A stretch of DNA of 64,000 nt from Pseudoroseomonas cervicalis (GTDB lineage Bacteria; Pseudomonadota; Alphaproteobacteria; Acetobacterales; Acetobacteraceae): contig NZ_JAUTAJ010000002.1 in assembly GCF_030818485.1 (NCBI RefSeq), positions 1 through 64,000 of the forward strand, written 5' to 3'. This document shows positions 17,419-26,035 of this stretch, piece after piece (the stretch's first letter is position 1; the number at the start of each line of letters is the position of its first letter). Position numbers and translations under genes: made by a program. Under the pieces are notes generated by a model, which saw nothing but the letters and a program-made list of their open reading frames with translations, ran no database searches and was not told the DNA's origin.

Positions 17419-18378
17419 ATGCGCATCGCCGTGCTCGACGACTATCAGCAGGTCGCCCGCGGGATGGCCGATTGGTCGGCGCTGGGGGAGGAAGCGAGGA
17501 TCGACTTCCTCGACCGCCCACTGGCCGCGCTGCCGCTGGAGGCGGCCGCCGCGGCGCTGGCGGAGTATGAGGTGCTGGGGCTGATGCGCGAGCGCATGCC
17601 GATGCCGGCGGCGCTGCTGGCCCGGCTGCCGAGGCTGCGGCTGATCGTCACCACCGGCGCGCGCAACCCCAGCCTGGATGTCGCGGCGGCGCGCGCCCGG
17701 GGCATCACCGTCTGCCACACGGGCGGCGGCGAATCCTACCACGCCACCACCGAGCTGGCGCTGGCCCTGATGCTGAACGCGCTGCGCCATTTGCCGGGCG
17801 AGGAAGCGCGGATGCGCCAGGGGCTGTGGCAGGGCAGTGTCGGCCGCACCCTGCATGGGCGGGTGCTGGGGCTGGCCGGGCTCGGCCGGCTCGGCGGGCG
17901 GATGGCGGAGCTGGGCCGGGCGTTTGGCATGGAGGTCATCGCCTGGAGCGAGAACCTGACCGCCGCGCGCTGCGCCGAGCTCGGCGTGCGCCAGGTGGGG
18001 CGGGAGGCGCTGTTCCGCGGGGCGGAGATCCTCAGCCTGCATCTGGTGCTGTCGGAGCGCAGCCGCGGCCTGGTGGGCCCGGCCGAATTCGCGCTGATGC
18101 GGCCGGATGCGGTGCTGATCAACACCTCCCGCGGCCCGCTGGTGCAGGAGGCGGCGCTGATCGAGGCGCTGCGCAGCCGGCGCATCGCCGCCGCCGGGCT
18201 CGACGTCTATGACCAGGAGCCGCTGCCGGCGGACCACCCGCTGCGCGGCCTCGACAATGTCGTGCTCAGCCCGCATCTCGGCTACGTCACCGAGGGCACC
18301 TACCGGGTCTTCTTCCGCGACATGGTCGAGGCCATCGCTGCCTGGAAGGCCGGCGCGCCGGTGCGGCTGCTGGACTGA
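17419..18378 (+). CDS. D-isomer-specific 2-hydroxyacid dehydrogenase family protein
   Basis: A 319-residue NAD(P)-dependent dehydrogenase. The nucleotide-binding motif is GLAGLGRLG, and the catalytic set comprises Arg in NTSRGPLV, Glu in DVYDQEPLP and His in LSPHLGYV. It begins at ATG 17419 behind a GGGAGACGAGAG purine stretch. Proteins of this type reduce 2-keto acids or related compounds; substrate cannot be deduced. It stands alone, divergent from the broken AraC gene. Confidence 0.87.
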   Translation: MRIAVLDDYQQVARGMADWSALGEEARIDFLDRPLAALPLEAAAAALAEYEVLGLMRERMPMPAALLARLPRLRLIVTTGARNPSLDVAAARARGITVCHTGGGESYHATTELALALMLNALRHLPGEEARMRQGLWQGSVGRTLHGRVLGLAGLGRLGGRMAELGRAFGMEVIAWSENLTAARCAELGVRQVGREALFRGAEILSLHLVLSERSRGLVGPAEFALMRPDAVLINTSRGPLVQEAALIEALRSRRIAAAGLDVYDQEPLPADHPLRGLDNVVLSPHLGYVTEGTYRVFFRDMVEAIAAWKAGAPVRLLD

Positions 18379-18545
18379 TTCTCGGCCCGTGCTGGCGCAA
18401 AGGTGACCGCTCGCCCGCCGCAGCACGCCCGGCAAGCCTCTGTCCTGCAAGGGTTTCCTGGCCGGGCGCGGGGGATGCGCGCGGCTGGCTGGCGCGCCTC
18501 GGCCATGCCATAGCCATTGTTACAGATCTGCGCAGGACAAACCCC

Positions 18546-19205
18546 ATGCAGCATGCCGGAGACCGCCGGCCGATCGCGGCGCGCAATTTGGCCCTGTCAG
18601 GCCGGGTGGCGGAATGGCTGGTGCGGCGCCGCGCCTCGCCCAATGGCATTTCCGTCGCAGGCATGGCCTGCGGGCTGCTGGCCGGGCTCTGCTTCGTGCT
18701 GACCGCGTCACTCCCCGCCCAGGCCTGGCTGTTCTGGCTGGCCGGCGCGGCGCTGATGCAGCTGCGGCTGCTGGCCAATCTGTTCGACGGCATGGTGGCG
18801 ATCGGCCGCGGCATCGCCTCGCCGGTGGGCGAGCTGTTCAACGAGGTGCCGGACCGGGTCTCCGACAGCGCCGTGCTGGTCGGGCTCGGCTATGCGGCGG
18901 GCGGGCTGCCCTGGCTGGGCTATGCGGCGGCGCTGGCGGCGATGGCCACTGCCTATGTGCGGGCGGTCGGCAAGGCGGCCGGCGCGCCGTCGGATTTCCG
19001 CGGGCCGATGGCCAAGCAGCAGCGCATGGCGCTGTGCACCGCCCTCGCCCTGTGGTGCGCCCTGGTGCCACCCAGCTGGGAGGCGGTGGCGGGCTGGCCG
19101 CTGGTCACCCTGGTGCTGGCCGCCATCGCCCTGCTCTCTCTGCTCACCGCCCTGCGGCGCCTCTCCGGCATCGCGGCGGCCCTGCGCGCGGGGGCCCGGG
19201 CATGA
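18546..19205 (+). CDS. CDP-alcohol phosphatidyltransferase family protein (YnbA-like)
   Basis: A 219-residue polytopic membrane enzyme that would join a CDP-activated lipid to an alcohol. The catalytic motif D-x2-DG-x2-AR-x8-G-x3-D-x3-D is altered: positions read N78-x2-D81-G82-x2-A85-I86-x8-G95-x3-N99-x3-D103. E. coli YnbA, as I recall it, shares the two Asn replacements but keeps the Arg, so this is the YnbA branch with one further change. The next gene overlaps by ATGA and encodes a CdsA-like enzyme, as in ynbAB. The product lipid is unknown, and the altered motif leaves catalysis open. Confidence 0.82.
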   Translation: MQHAGDRRPIAARNLALSGRVAEWLVRRRASPNGISVAGMACGLLAGLCFVLTASLPAQAWLFWLAGAALMQLRLLANLFDGMVAIGRGIASPVGELFNEVPDRVSDSAVLVGLGYAAGGLPWLGYAAALAAMATAYVRAVGKAAGAPSDFRGPMAKQQRMALCTALALWCALVPPSWEAVAGWPLVTLVLAAIALLSLLTALRRLSGIAAALRAGARA

Positions 19206-20173
19206 GCACCGCCTTCGCCCATCCGGTGACGCTGTGGATCACGCTCGCCACCCTCGGCGTGGTGGCGCTGGCGGCGGCGGTGATCGGGGCGCTGACCCTG
19301 CTCGGCCGCGGCAGCCCGGCGCTGCGGCGGGAGCTGTGGCTGCGGCTCGGCTCCTGGGTGGTGCTGCTGCCGCTGATGTTCGGCCCCGTCCTGGCCGGTC
19401 GCGTCTGGACCATCGCGGCGGTGACGCTGCTCGGCCTCGCCTGCCTGCGGGAATTCGACCGCGCCACCGGGCTGTTCCGCGAATACGCCATGGTGGGCGT
19501 GGTGGTCATCGGCCTGCTGCTGGTGAATTTCGCCGCCCTCGACCAATGGTACGGGCTGTTCGTGGCGCTCGGCCCGCTGACGGCGGTGGCGATCCTGGTC
19601 GTCTCCATCCCGCTCGACCGGCCTTCCGGCTATGTGCAGCGCGTGGCGCTGTCGCTGGTGGCCTTCATGCTGTTCGGGCTCGGCCTCGGCCATCTCGGCT
19701 ACATGGCGAACGACCCGGGCTACCGGCCGCTGGTGCTGATGCTGCTGGCGGTGGTGGCGCTGAACGATGTCGCCGCCTTCACCTGCGGCAAGCTGATCGG
19801 CGGGCCGAAGCTGCTGCCGCAGACCAGCCCGAACAAGACCATCTCCGGCGCGGTCGGCGCGCTGCTGGTCAGCACCCTGCTGGTGATGGTCCTCGGCAGC
19901 CACATCTTCGCCGGCACGAAGCTGGAGAGCCTGCCGAAGCTGGCGCTGCTCGGCCTGCTGATCAGCGCCGCGGGCCAGTGCGGCGATTTGATGCTGTCCT
20001 CGATCAAGCGCGATATCGGCATCAAGGATATGGGCACGCTGCTGCCGGGCCATGGCGGCATCCTGGACCGCTACAACAGCCTGCTGCTGGTCTCCCCGGC
20101 GGTGTTCCATTTCGTCAACTACCTGGTCGGGCTGCAAGGCACCGGCCCCACCCGCCTGCTGACCGGGGGCTGA
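19202..20173 (+). CDS. phosphatidate cytidylyltransferase (CdsA/YnbB-like)
   Basis: A 323-residue membrane enzyme making CDP-diacylglycerol from phosphatidate and CTP. The complete CDS signature lies at residues 266-290, starting SSIKRD and ending HGGILDR, with the K-R-x4-K-D and H-G-G elements present. About eight hydrophobic helices precede it. It starts at ATG 19202, overlapping the CDP-alcohol transferase, and is three bases ahead of a PlsC-type acyltransferase. Together the three could build a specific phospholipid from lysophosphatidate; a second, housekeeping cdsA is likely to exist elsewhere. Confidence 0.9.
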   Translation: MSTAFAHPVTLWITLATLGVVALAAAVIGALTLLGRGSPALRRELWLRLGSWVVLLPLMFGPVLAGRVWTIAAVTLLGLACLREFDRATGLFREYAMVGVVVIGLLLVNFAALDQWYGLFVALGPLTAVAILVVSIPLDRPSGYVQRVALSLVAFMLFGLGLGHLGYMANDPGYRPLVLMLLAVVALNDVAAFTCGKLIGGPKLLPQTSPNKTISGAVGALLVSTLLVMVLGSHIFAGTKLESLPKLALLGLLISAAGQCGDLMLSSIKRDIGIKDMGTLLPGHGGILDRYNSLLLVSPAVFHFVNYLVGLQGTGPTRLLTGG

Positions 20174-20176
20174 GCC

Positions 20177-20902
20177 ATGGATTGGGAGCTGCGCCCCGCC
20201 CGCGATGCCGGGCTGACCCCGCTGCAGCGGCTGCGCAGCCAGGGGCGGGAGGCCGGCATCACGGGGGCGCTGCTGCAGGGGCTGTGGCGCCGCGCCAGCC
20301 GGCTCTGGCTGCGCTGCGCCCACCGGCTGGAGATCGCGGGGCGCGAGCACCTGCCCGCCGAGGGGCCCTTCCTGCTGATCGGCAACCACAGCAGCCATCT
20401 GGACGCGCTGAGCCTGGCCGCCGCCCTGCCCACGCCGCTGGCCCGGCGCTGCTACGCCCTGGCCGCCGGCGATGTGTTCTTCGCCTCGGCCGGCGCGGCC
20501 ACCTTCGCCGCCTATGCGGTGAACGCGCTGCCGGTCTGGCGCCGCCGCACCCGCGCCGGCGAGATCGACCTGCTGCGCCAGCGCCTGGCCGAGGACCGGC
20601 TGGTCTTCATCCTGTTCCCCGAGGGCACGCGCAGCCGCGACGGCGCCATGGCGCCCTTCCAGCCCGGCATCGGCGCGCTGGTGGCCGGCACGCCGATCCC
20701 GGTGGTGCCTTGCTATCTGGAGGGCGCCTACGCCGCCTGGCCGGCCACCCGCGCCCTGCCGCGGCCGGGCAGGCTGCGCCTGTCGATCGGCGCGCCGCTG
20801 CGCTTCGATACGGTCGCCGAGTGCAAGGAAGGCTGGCGCCAGGTGGCGCGCGATTGCGAGGCGGCGGTGCGCCGCCTGGGGGGCCTGCCCCCCGCCGGCT
20901 GA
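20177..20902 (+). CDS. 1-acyl-sn-glycerol-3-phosphate acyltransferase (PlsC-like)
   Basis: A 241-residue acyltransferase. The catalytic H-x4-D motif is His71-Asp76 (NHSSHLDAL), and the phosphate-binding FPEGTRS is at 147-153; PIPVVPCYLEGAY forms a later conserved block. It acylates lysophosphatidate to phosphatidate, the substrate of the CdsA-like enzyme encoded three bases upstream. The C-terminus is short and cytoplasmic in character. The trio from 18546 to 20902 looks like one lipid-synthesis operon. Confidence 0.88.
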   Translation: MDWELRPARDAGLTPLQRLRSQGREAGITGALLQGLWRRASRLWLRCAHRLEIAGREHLPAEGPFLLIGNHSSHLDALSLAAALPTPLARRCYALAAGDVFFASAGAATFAAYAVNALPVWRRRTRAGEIDLLRQRLAEDRLVFILFPEGTRSRDGAMAPFQPGIGALVAGTPIPVVPCYLEGAYAAWPATRALPRPGRLRLSIGAPLRFDTVAECKEGWRQVARDCEAAVRRLGGLPPAG

Positions 20903-20965
20903 GGGCCGGCCTGGACGCCGCCTTGCGGTTGTTTCATCCGCCGCGGCCCGATTGGGCCTCGCCAC

Positions 20966-20987
20966 CTGTCATGAAAGTGTCACACTT
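20966..20987 (+). promoter_or_regulatory. candidate Pho box (PhoB binding site)
   Basis: Two adjacent 11-base repeats, CTGTCATGAAA and GTGTCACACTT, match the E. coli Pho-box pattern (CTGTCAT-A/T-rich-CTGTCAC) with the CTGTCAT and GTGTCAC cores intact. The site is 28 bases before the Na/Pi cotransporter start at 21015. Phosphate-starvation control of that gene is therefore likely. Confidence 0.72.
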
Positions 20988-21014
20988 CTCCGCTTTGGCA
21001 TGGAGGGGCGCGAC

Positions 21015-22688
21015 ATGGCGGTCATCCTGACCCTGCTGGACCTGGCGGGCACCGTGGCGCTGCTGCTCTGGGGCGTGCGCATGGTGCAGACCGGGCTGCA
21101 GCGCGCCTTCGGGCCGCAGCTGCGCGGCTTCCTGGCGCGGGCGCTGGGCAACCGGCCGCGCGCCTTCCTGGCCGGCATCGGCGTCACCACCCTGTTGCAG
21201 AGCAGCACGGCCACCGGGCTGATGGTCACCGGCTTCGCCGCCGGCGGCAGCGTCGCGCTGGTGCCGGCCCTGGCGGTGATGCTGGGCGCCAATATCGGCA
21301 CCACGCTGATCGTGCAGCTGCTCTCCTTCGACGTGGCGCGGCTGGCGCCGCTGCTGGTGCTGCTGGGCTTCCTGCTGTTCCGCCGCAGCACGGCCAGCCG
21401 CCGGCGCGATCTCGGCCGCGTCGCCATCGGCCTCGGGCTGATGCTGATGGCGCTGCACCAGATGCTGGGCCTGCTGGCGCCGATCGGCAGCCAGCCCGGG
21501 CTGCGCGGCGCGCTCGCCGCGCTGCAGGGCGAGCCGCTGGTGGCGCTGCTGATCGGCGCCGCGCTGAGCTGGGCGGCGCATTCCAGCGTCGCCGTGGTGC
21601 TGCTGGTGATGTCGCTGGCCACCCATGGCGTGGTCGCCCTGCCGGTGGCGCTGGCGCTGGTGCTGGGCGCCAATCTCGGCACCGCGCTGAACCCGGTGCT
21701 GGAGGGCGCCGGCGCCGCCGACCCGGCCGCGCGCCGCGTGCCGATGGGCAATCTGCTGATCCGCGCCCTGGGCTGCCTGGCGGCGCTGCCCGCCCTGCCC
21801 TGGCTGGCGCAGGGGCTCGCCGCCCTGCAGCCCGACCCGGCGCGGGCGCTGGCGGATGCGCATACCGGCTTCAACCTGCTGCTCGGCCTGGTCTTCCTGC
21901 CGCTGCTGCCGGCCTATGCGCGGCTGCTGCGGCGCCTGCTGCCGGCGCGGCTGGAGCAGGAGGATCCGTCGCGCCCGCGCCATCTCGACCGCGCCGCGCT
22001 GGAAACGCCGGCCATCGCCATCGGCCTCGCGGCGCGCGAGGCGCTGCGCCTGGCCGATGTGCTGCAGGAGATGCTGCAGGGCATGCGCGACGCCTTCGCC
22101 CGCGACGATCGCGGCGTGATCCCCGAGACGCGCCGCATGGATGATGTGCTGGACCGGCTGAACGCCGCCATCCGGGACTACCTGACCGCGCTGGACGGCG
22201 CCGCGCTGGAGCCGGCCGAGCGCCGCCGCGCCGAGCGCATCCTGCTCTTCGCCACGCATCTGGAGCAGGCGGGCGATGTGGTGGACCGCGACCTGATGGC
22301 GGAGGCGGCCAAGCGCCTGAAGCGCGGCCTGGCGCCGCCGCCGGCGCAGCGCGCCGCGCTGCTGGCGCTGATCGACCGGCTGCAGAGCAATCTCGGCCAG
22401 GCGGCCTCGCTGCTGCTGACCGAGGATCTGCGCGCGGCCCGGCTGCTGGCCGGCGAGAAGGCGCGTTTCCGCGACATCGAGCGCCGCGCGGTGCAGGCGC
22501 ATTTCGCCGGGCTGCACCAGCCCGCCGGCAGCGCGCCGGCCGATCCCGGCGCGCTGCCGCTCGATCTGATCCGCGACCTGAAGCGGGTGAACGCGCATCT
22601 GGTGGAGGCCGCCGCCTATCCGGTGCTGCGCGAGGGCGGTGAGCTGCTGCCGACCCGCCTGGCCTCGCCGCTGGATGGGGAGGAGTAG
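21015..22688 (+). CDS. Na/Pi cotransporter family protein with PhoU-like tail
   Basis: A 557-residue sodium/phosphate symporter. The first half has about nine hydrophobic helices with the signature QSSTATG (residues 62-68) and a second inverted repeat WAAHSSVAVVLLV, each followed by GANIGT or GANLGT. The second half (from about residue 335) is helical and PhoU-like, as in YjbB/NptA proteins. ATG 21015 is preferred because GGAGGGG is correctly spaced; ATG 21000 and 20952 are in frame, but the latter would start inside the Pho box. The Pho-box candidate supports phosphate as substrate. Confidence 0.9.
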   Translation: MAVILTLLDLAGTVALLLWGVRMVQTGLQRAFGPQLRGFLARALGNRPRAFLAGIGVTTLLQSSTATGLMVTGFAAGGSVALVPALAVMLGANIGTTLIVQLLSFDVARLAPLLVLLGFLLFRRSTASRRRDLGRVAIGLGLMLMALHQMLGLLAPIGSQPGLRGALAALQGEPLVALLIGAALSWAAHSSVAVVLLVMSLATHGVVALPVALALVLGANLGTALNPVLEGAGAADPAARRVPMGNLLIRALGCLAALPALPWLAQGLAALQPDPARALADAHTGFNLLLGLVFLPLLPAYARLLRRLLPARLEQEDPSRPRHLDRAALETPAIAIGLAAREALRLADVLQEMLQGMRDAFARDDRGVIPETRRMDDVLDRLNAAIRDYLTALDGAALEPAERRRAERILLFATHLEQAGDVVDRDLMAEAAKRLKRGLAPPPAQRAALLALIDRLQSNLGQAASLLLTEDLRAARLLAGEKARFRDIERRAVQAHFAGLHQPAGSAPADPGALPLDLIRDLKRVNAHLVEAAAYPVLREGGELLPTRLASPLDGEE

Positions 22689-22752
22689 CGGCCATGCTTG
22701 CGCCCGCGCCGCGCCGGCGGGACAATCGCCGCCTCCGCCCCGGTCGCCGCCC

Positions 22753-23646
22753 ATGAGCCTGAACCCCCTCCAGCATGCCGAGCACGTCACCGGCTGCCGC
22801 CAGTCGGCGCTGATCGACCTGTGGTCGCGCTGCGGCCTGACGGTCGCGATCAGCGAGGTGACGCGGCCGCATCTCTATGATTACGGGCGGCTGCCGGTCT
22901 CCACCGTCGCCATCACCCTCTACAATGTCCGCCGCCATGTGCTGATCGAGGATGGCCGCACGCGGCGCGACGCGCCGGTGCGCTTCGGCCGTTTCCGCAT
23001 CGGCCAGCCGGGGCGCAACGTCATCGTCGACGCGGTGCCGGAGCCCGGGCGCGGCAAGCTGGTGCTGTTCTATCTGGGCGAGGCGCTGCTGCGCGAGGCC
23101 GCCGCGGCGCAGGGCCATGACCGCCCCGTCTCGCTGACCGACCTGGCCTGGGAGACCGAGGACCCCTTCCTGACCGCCGCCGCCTGCCGGCTGGTCGAGG
23201 CCAGCGACCGGCAGCGCCCGCCGGGGCCCCTGCTGGCCGAACAGCTGGCCTATACCGTGGCGCTGCACCTGACCGAGCGCCACGCCGCCCTGCCGCCGCC
23301 CCGCGCCGCCGAGATGCTGCCGCACCACGCCTTGCCGTCCCGGCTGCGCGAGCGGGTGCTGGCCGACCCGGCGGCGCCGCTCGGCATCGCCGAGCTGGCG
23401 GCGGAGGCGGGGCTCAGCCCCTCCGCCTTCACCCGCGCCTTCCGCCGCGCCAGCGGGCAGACGCCGCACCGCTTCATCCTGGAGCAGCGGCTGCAGGCGG
23501 CGCGTGCCCTGCTGGCGGAGAGCGACCGGCCGCTGGTGGATATCGCCCTCTCGCTCGGCTTCGCCTCGCAATCGCATTTCGGCGCCGCCTTCCGCGCCGC
23601 CACCGGGGCGAGCCCGGCGCGCTACCGCGCCGCGCGGCGCGGCTGA
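22753..23646 (+). CDS. AraC-family transcriptional regulator
   Basis: A 297-residue regulator. The first 190 residues form a sensor region (LIDLWSRCGLTVAISEVTRP onward) not assigned to a named family. The C-terminal 100 residues hold two helix-turn-helix motifs (GIAELAAEAGLSPSAFTRAF and LVDIALSLGFASQSHFGAAF), ending in ATGASPARYRAARRG. It precedes the MFS transporter and amidohydrolase genes by 131 bases in the same direction and is a candidate regulator for them. Confidence 0.86.
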   Translation: MSLNPLQHAEHVTGCRQSALIDLWSRCGLTVAISEVTRPHLYDYGRLPVSTVAITLYNVRRHVLIEDGRTRRDAPVRFGRFRIGQPGRNVIVDAVPEPGRGKLVLFYLGEALLREAAAAQGHDRPVSLTDLAWETEDPFLTAAACRLVEASDRQRPPGPLLAEQLAYTVALHLTERHAALPPPRAAEMLPHHALPSRLRERVLADPAAPLGIAELAAEAGLSPSAFTRAFRRASGQTPHRFILEQRLQAARALLAESDRPLVDIALSLGFASQSHFGAAFRAATGASPARYRAARRG

Positions 23647-23777
23647 CGCCGCTTTTCCGACAAACCCGCCGGGCGGCGCGCGGAACGGCGCCGGTTTCGC
23701 GATAGAAGCCCGCACAGCGCGGCGACATGCTGCCCGCCTGCGCCCCGCCCCTGTGGACGGGGCCGGGAGGAACACCA

Positions 23778-25073
23778 ATGTCGACATCACCACCGCCCGG
23801 CGCCACGGTCGCGCCGATCGAGGACACCAGCCTGACCGGCTTCTACAAGGACATGACGGTGCCCGAGAAGCGCACCTTCTGGGCCTGCGCCACGGGCTGG
23901 GCGCTCGATGGCATGGACTTCATGATCTATCCGCTGGTGATCGGCACGATCATCAAGCTGTGGAATGTCGATGCCGGCACGGCGGGGCTCGCCGGCACGG
24001 TGACGCTGCTGGCCTCGGCCCTCGGCGGCTGGGGCGCGGGCTATCTGGCGGACCGCATCGGGCGGGTGCGCACGCTGCAGCTGACCATCCTCTGGTTCTC
24101 CTTCTTCTCGCTGCTCTGCGCCTTCGCGCAGGATTTCAACCAGCTCCTGGTGCTGCGCGCGCTGCTCGGCCTCGGCTTCGGCGGTGAATGGGCGGCGGGC
24201 GCGGTGCTGATGGGCGAGACCATCCGCGCGCAATATCGCGGCCGCGCCGTGGGCTCGGTGCAATCGGGCTGGGCCATCGGCTGGGGCCTCGCCGTGCTGG
24301 CGCAGGCCGCGCTGTTCTCGCTGCTGCCGCCCGAACAGGCCTGGCGCTGGATGTTCGCGCTCGGCGCGCTGCCGGCGCTGCTGGTGCTGTATCTGCGCAG
24401 CTATGTGAAGGAGCCGGAGCTGGCGGCGCAGACCCGCGCGCAGAACGCCGCGCGCGGCGAGGCACCCTCGCTGTGGGAGATCTTCCGCGGCCCGATCGCG
24501 CGCACCACCATCCTGGCCTCGCTGGTCTCCACCGGCTGCCAGGGCGGCTACTACGCCATCACCTTCTGGGTGCCGCGCTTCCTGACGACGGAGCGCCAGC
24601 TCTCCATCGTCTCCTCCACCGGCTATCTGGCGGCGCTGATCGCCGGTTCCTTCGCCGGCTACCTGGTGGGCGCCTGGTTCGCCGACCGCTTCGGCCGCCG
24701 CAGCCTGTTCCTGGTCTTCTCGCTGGGCGCGGTGGCGGTGATCCTGGCCTATACGCAGCTGCCGCTGTCCAACCAGATCCTCTGGGTGCTGGGCTTCCCG
24801 CTGGGCTTCTTCGCCTCGGGCTATTTCTCCGGCATGGGCGCCTTCCTGACCGAGCTGTTCCCGACGCGGCTGCGCGGCTCCGGCCAGGGCTTCTGCTACA
24901 ATTTCGGCCGCGGCATCGGCGCGCTCTTCCCCTTCCTGGTGGGCTACCTGTCGCAGACGACGACGCTGGCCAACGCCATCTGCATCTTCGCCGTCTTCGC
25001 CTATGCGCTGTTCTTCATCGCCGCCTATGCGCTGCCGGAGACGCGCGGCAAGGTGCTGCACCCCGATGGCTGA
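23778..25073 (+). CDS. MFS transporter, carboxylate/aromatic-acid symporter type
   Basis: A 431-residue twelve-helix major facilitator protein. GWALDGMDFMIYPLVIG in helix 1 and GYLADRIGRVRTL in loop 2-3 are typical of the aromatic-acid:H+ and lactate/sialate symporter groups; a second signature is GAWFADRFGRRSL. ATG 23778 follows GGGAGG at good spacing. It overlaps the amidohydrolase gene by eight bases, so uptake of a carboxylate that the amidohydrolase handles intracellularly is a reasonable inference. Substrate is not identifiable. Confidence 0.88.
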   Translation: MSTSPPPGATVAPIEDTSLTGFYKDMTVPEKRTFWACATGWALDGMDFMIYPLVIGTIIKLWNVDAGTAGLAGTVTLLASALGGWGAGYLADRIGRVRTLQLTILWFSFFSLLCAFAQDFNQLLVLRALLGLGFGGEWAAGAVLMGETIRAQYRGRAVGSVQSGWAIGWGLAVLAQAALFSLLPPEQAWRWMFALGALPALLVLYLRSYVKEPELAAQTRAQNAARGEAPSLWEIFRGPIARTTILASLVSTGCQGGYYAITFWVPRFLTTERQLSIVSSTGYLAALIAGSFAGYLVGAWFADRFGRRSLFLVFSLGAVAVILAYTQLPLSNQILWVLGFPLGFFASGYFSGMGAFLTELFPTRLRGSGQGFCYNFGRGIGALFPFLVGYLSQTTTLANAICIFAVFAYALFFIAAYALPETRGKVLHPDG

Positions 25074-25953
25074 GCCGCAGAACACGGCGCCCGCCTGCCC
25101 CGGCCCCGCGCCGGGGCCGCACGGGCCGCGGCGCTTCGCCGTGCCGGCGGGGGCGGTGGACACGCATGCGCATGTCATCGGCCTGCCGCCCGCCTATCCC
25201 TTCGTCGAGGGCCGCAGCTACACCCCGCCGGCGGCGACGCCCGGCGAGTACATCGCCATGCTCGACGCCACCGGCATGGCGCATGGCGTGCTGGTGCAGG
25301 TCAGCGTGCACGGCACCGACAACCGGCTGATGCTGGAGACGCTCCACCAGCACCGCCAGCGCCTGCGCGGCATCGCCGTGCTGCCCCTGCCGGTGCCGGA
25401 GCGCGAGCTGGCGGCGCTGCAGGAGGCCGGCGTGGTGGGGATGCGGCTGAACATCCTCTATGGCGGCGGCGTCGGGCTGGAGCGGCTGGAGGATTACGCG
25501 GCGCTGGCGCGCGAGCTGGGCTGGCATCTGCAATTCCTGGTCGATGCGCGCGATCTGGTGCCGCTGGCGCCGCGGCTCGGCCGGCTCGGCGTGCCTTTCG
25601 TCATCGACCATTGGGGGCATTTCCCGGTCAGCCGCGGGCTCGACGACCCGGGCTTCCAGACGCTGCTGTCGCTGCTGCGCGATGGCGGCTGGGTGAAGCT
25701 CTCGGGCGCCTATCGCAACAGCGTCGCCGGCCCGCCCTATGCCGACACCATCCCCTTCGCCCGCGCCCTGCACGCGGCGGCGCCGGATCGCTGCGTCTGG
25801 GGTTCGGACTGGCCGCATGTGGCGCATTGGGGGCCGATGATGAATGTCGGCGATCTGCTGGATCTGCTGGCCGACTGGGTGCCGGAGGAGGCCGCGCGCA
25901 ACCGCGTGCTGGTGCAGAACGCGCACCGTCTCTACGGCTTCGGCGCCGGCTGA
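25066..25953 (+). CDS. TIM-barrel amidohydrolase (LigI-like lactonase family)
   Basis: A 295-residue amidohydrolase-2 family protein. VDTHAHVIG carries the first metal-type His pair, FVIDHWGHFP an Asp/His strand, and GSDWPHVAHW the catalytic Asp near the C-terminus, the layout of 2-pyrone-4,6-dicarboxylate lactonase and sulfomuconolactone hydrolase. It overlaps the MFS gene and shares its regulator. A cyclic carboxylate or lactone hydrolysed after import is plausible; the exact substrate is unknown. Confidence 0.84.
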   Translation: MAEPQNTAPACPGPAPGPHGPRRFAVPAGAVDTHAHVIGLPPAYPFVEGRSYTPPAATPGEYIAMLDATGMAHGVLVQVSVHGTDNRLMLETLHQHRQRLRGIAVLPLPVPERELAALQEAGVVGMRLNILYGGGVGLERLEDYAALARELGWHLQFLVDARDLVPLAPRLGRLGVPFVIDHWGHFPVSRGLDDPGFQTLLSLLRDGGWVKLSGAYRNSVAGPPYADTIPFARALHAAAPDRCVWGSDWPHVAHWGPMMNVGDLLDLLADWVPEEAARNRVLVQNAHRLYGFGAG

Positions 25954-26035
25954 GCCGCGCCGGCGCAACCGCCGGAAGGCGGGCCCCGTCTGTGCCGATT
26001 AGCAAGGCGGCGTCTCCAACACGGGAAACGCCGCC

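Noticed and set aside
18953..20965. Long minus-strand open frame opposite the phospholipid genes
   Set aside because: Low-complexity Gln/Arg/Ala translation; the three plus-strand genes with perfect motifs explain the region.
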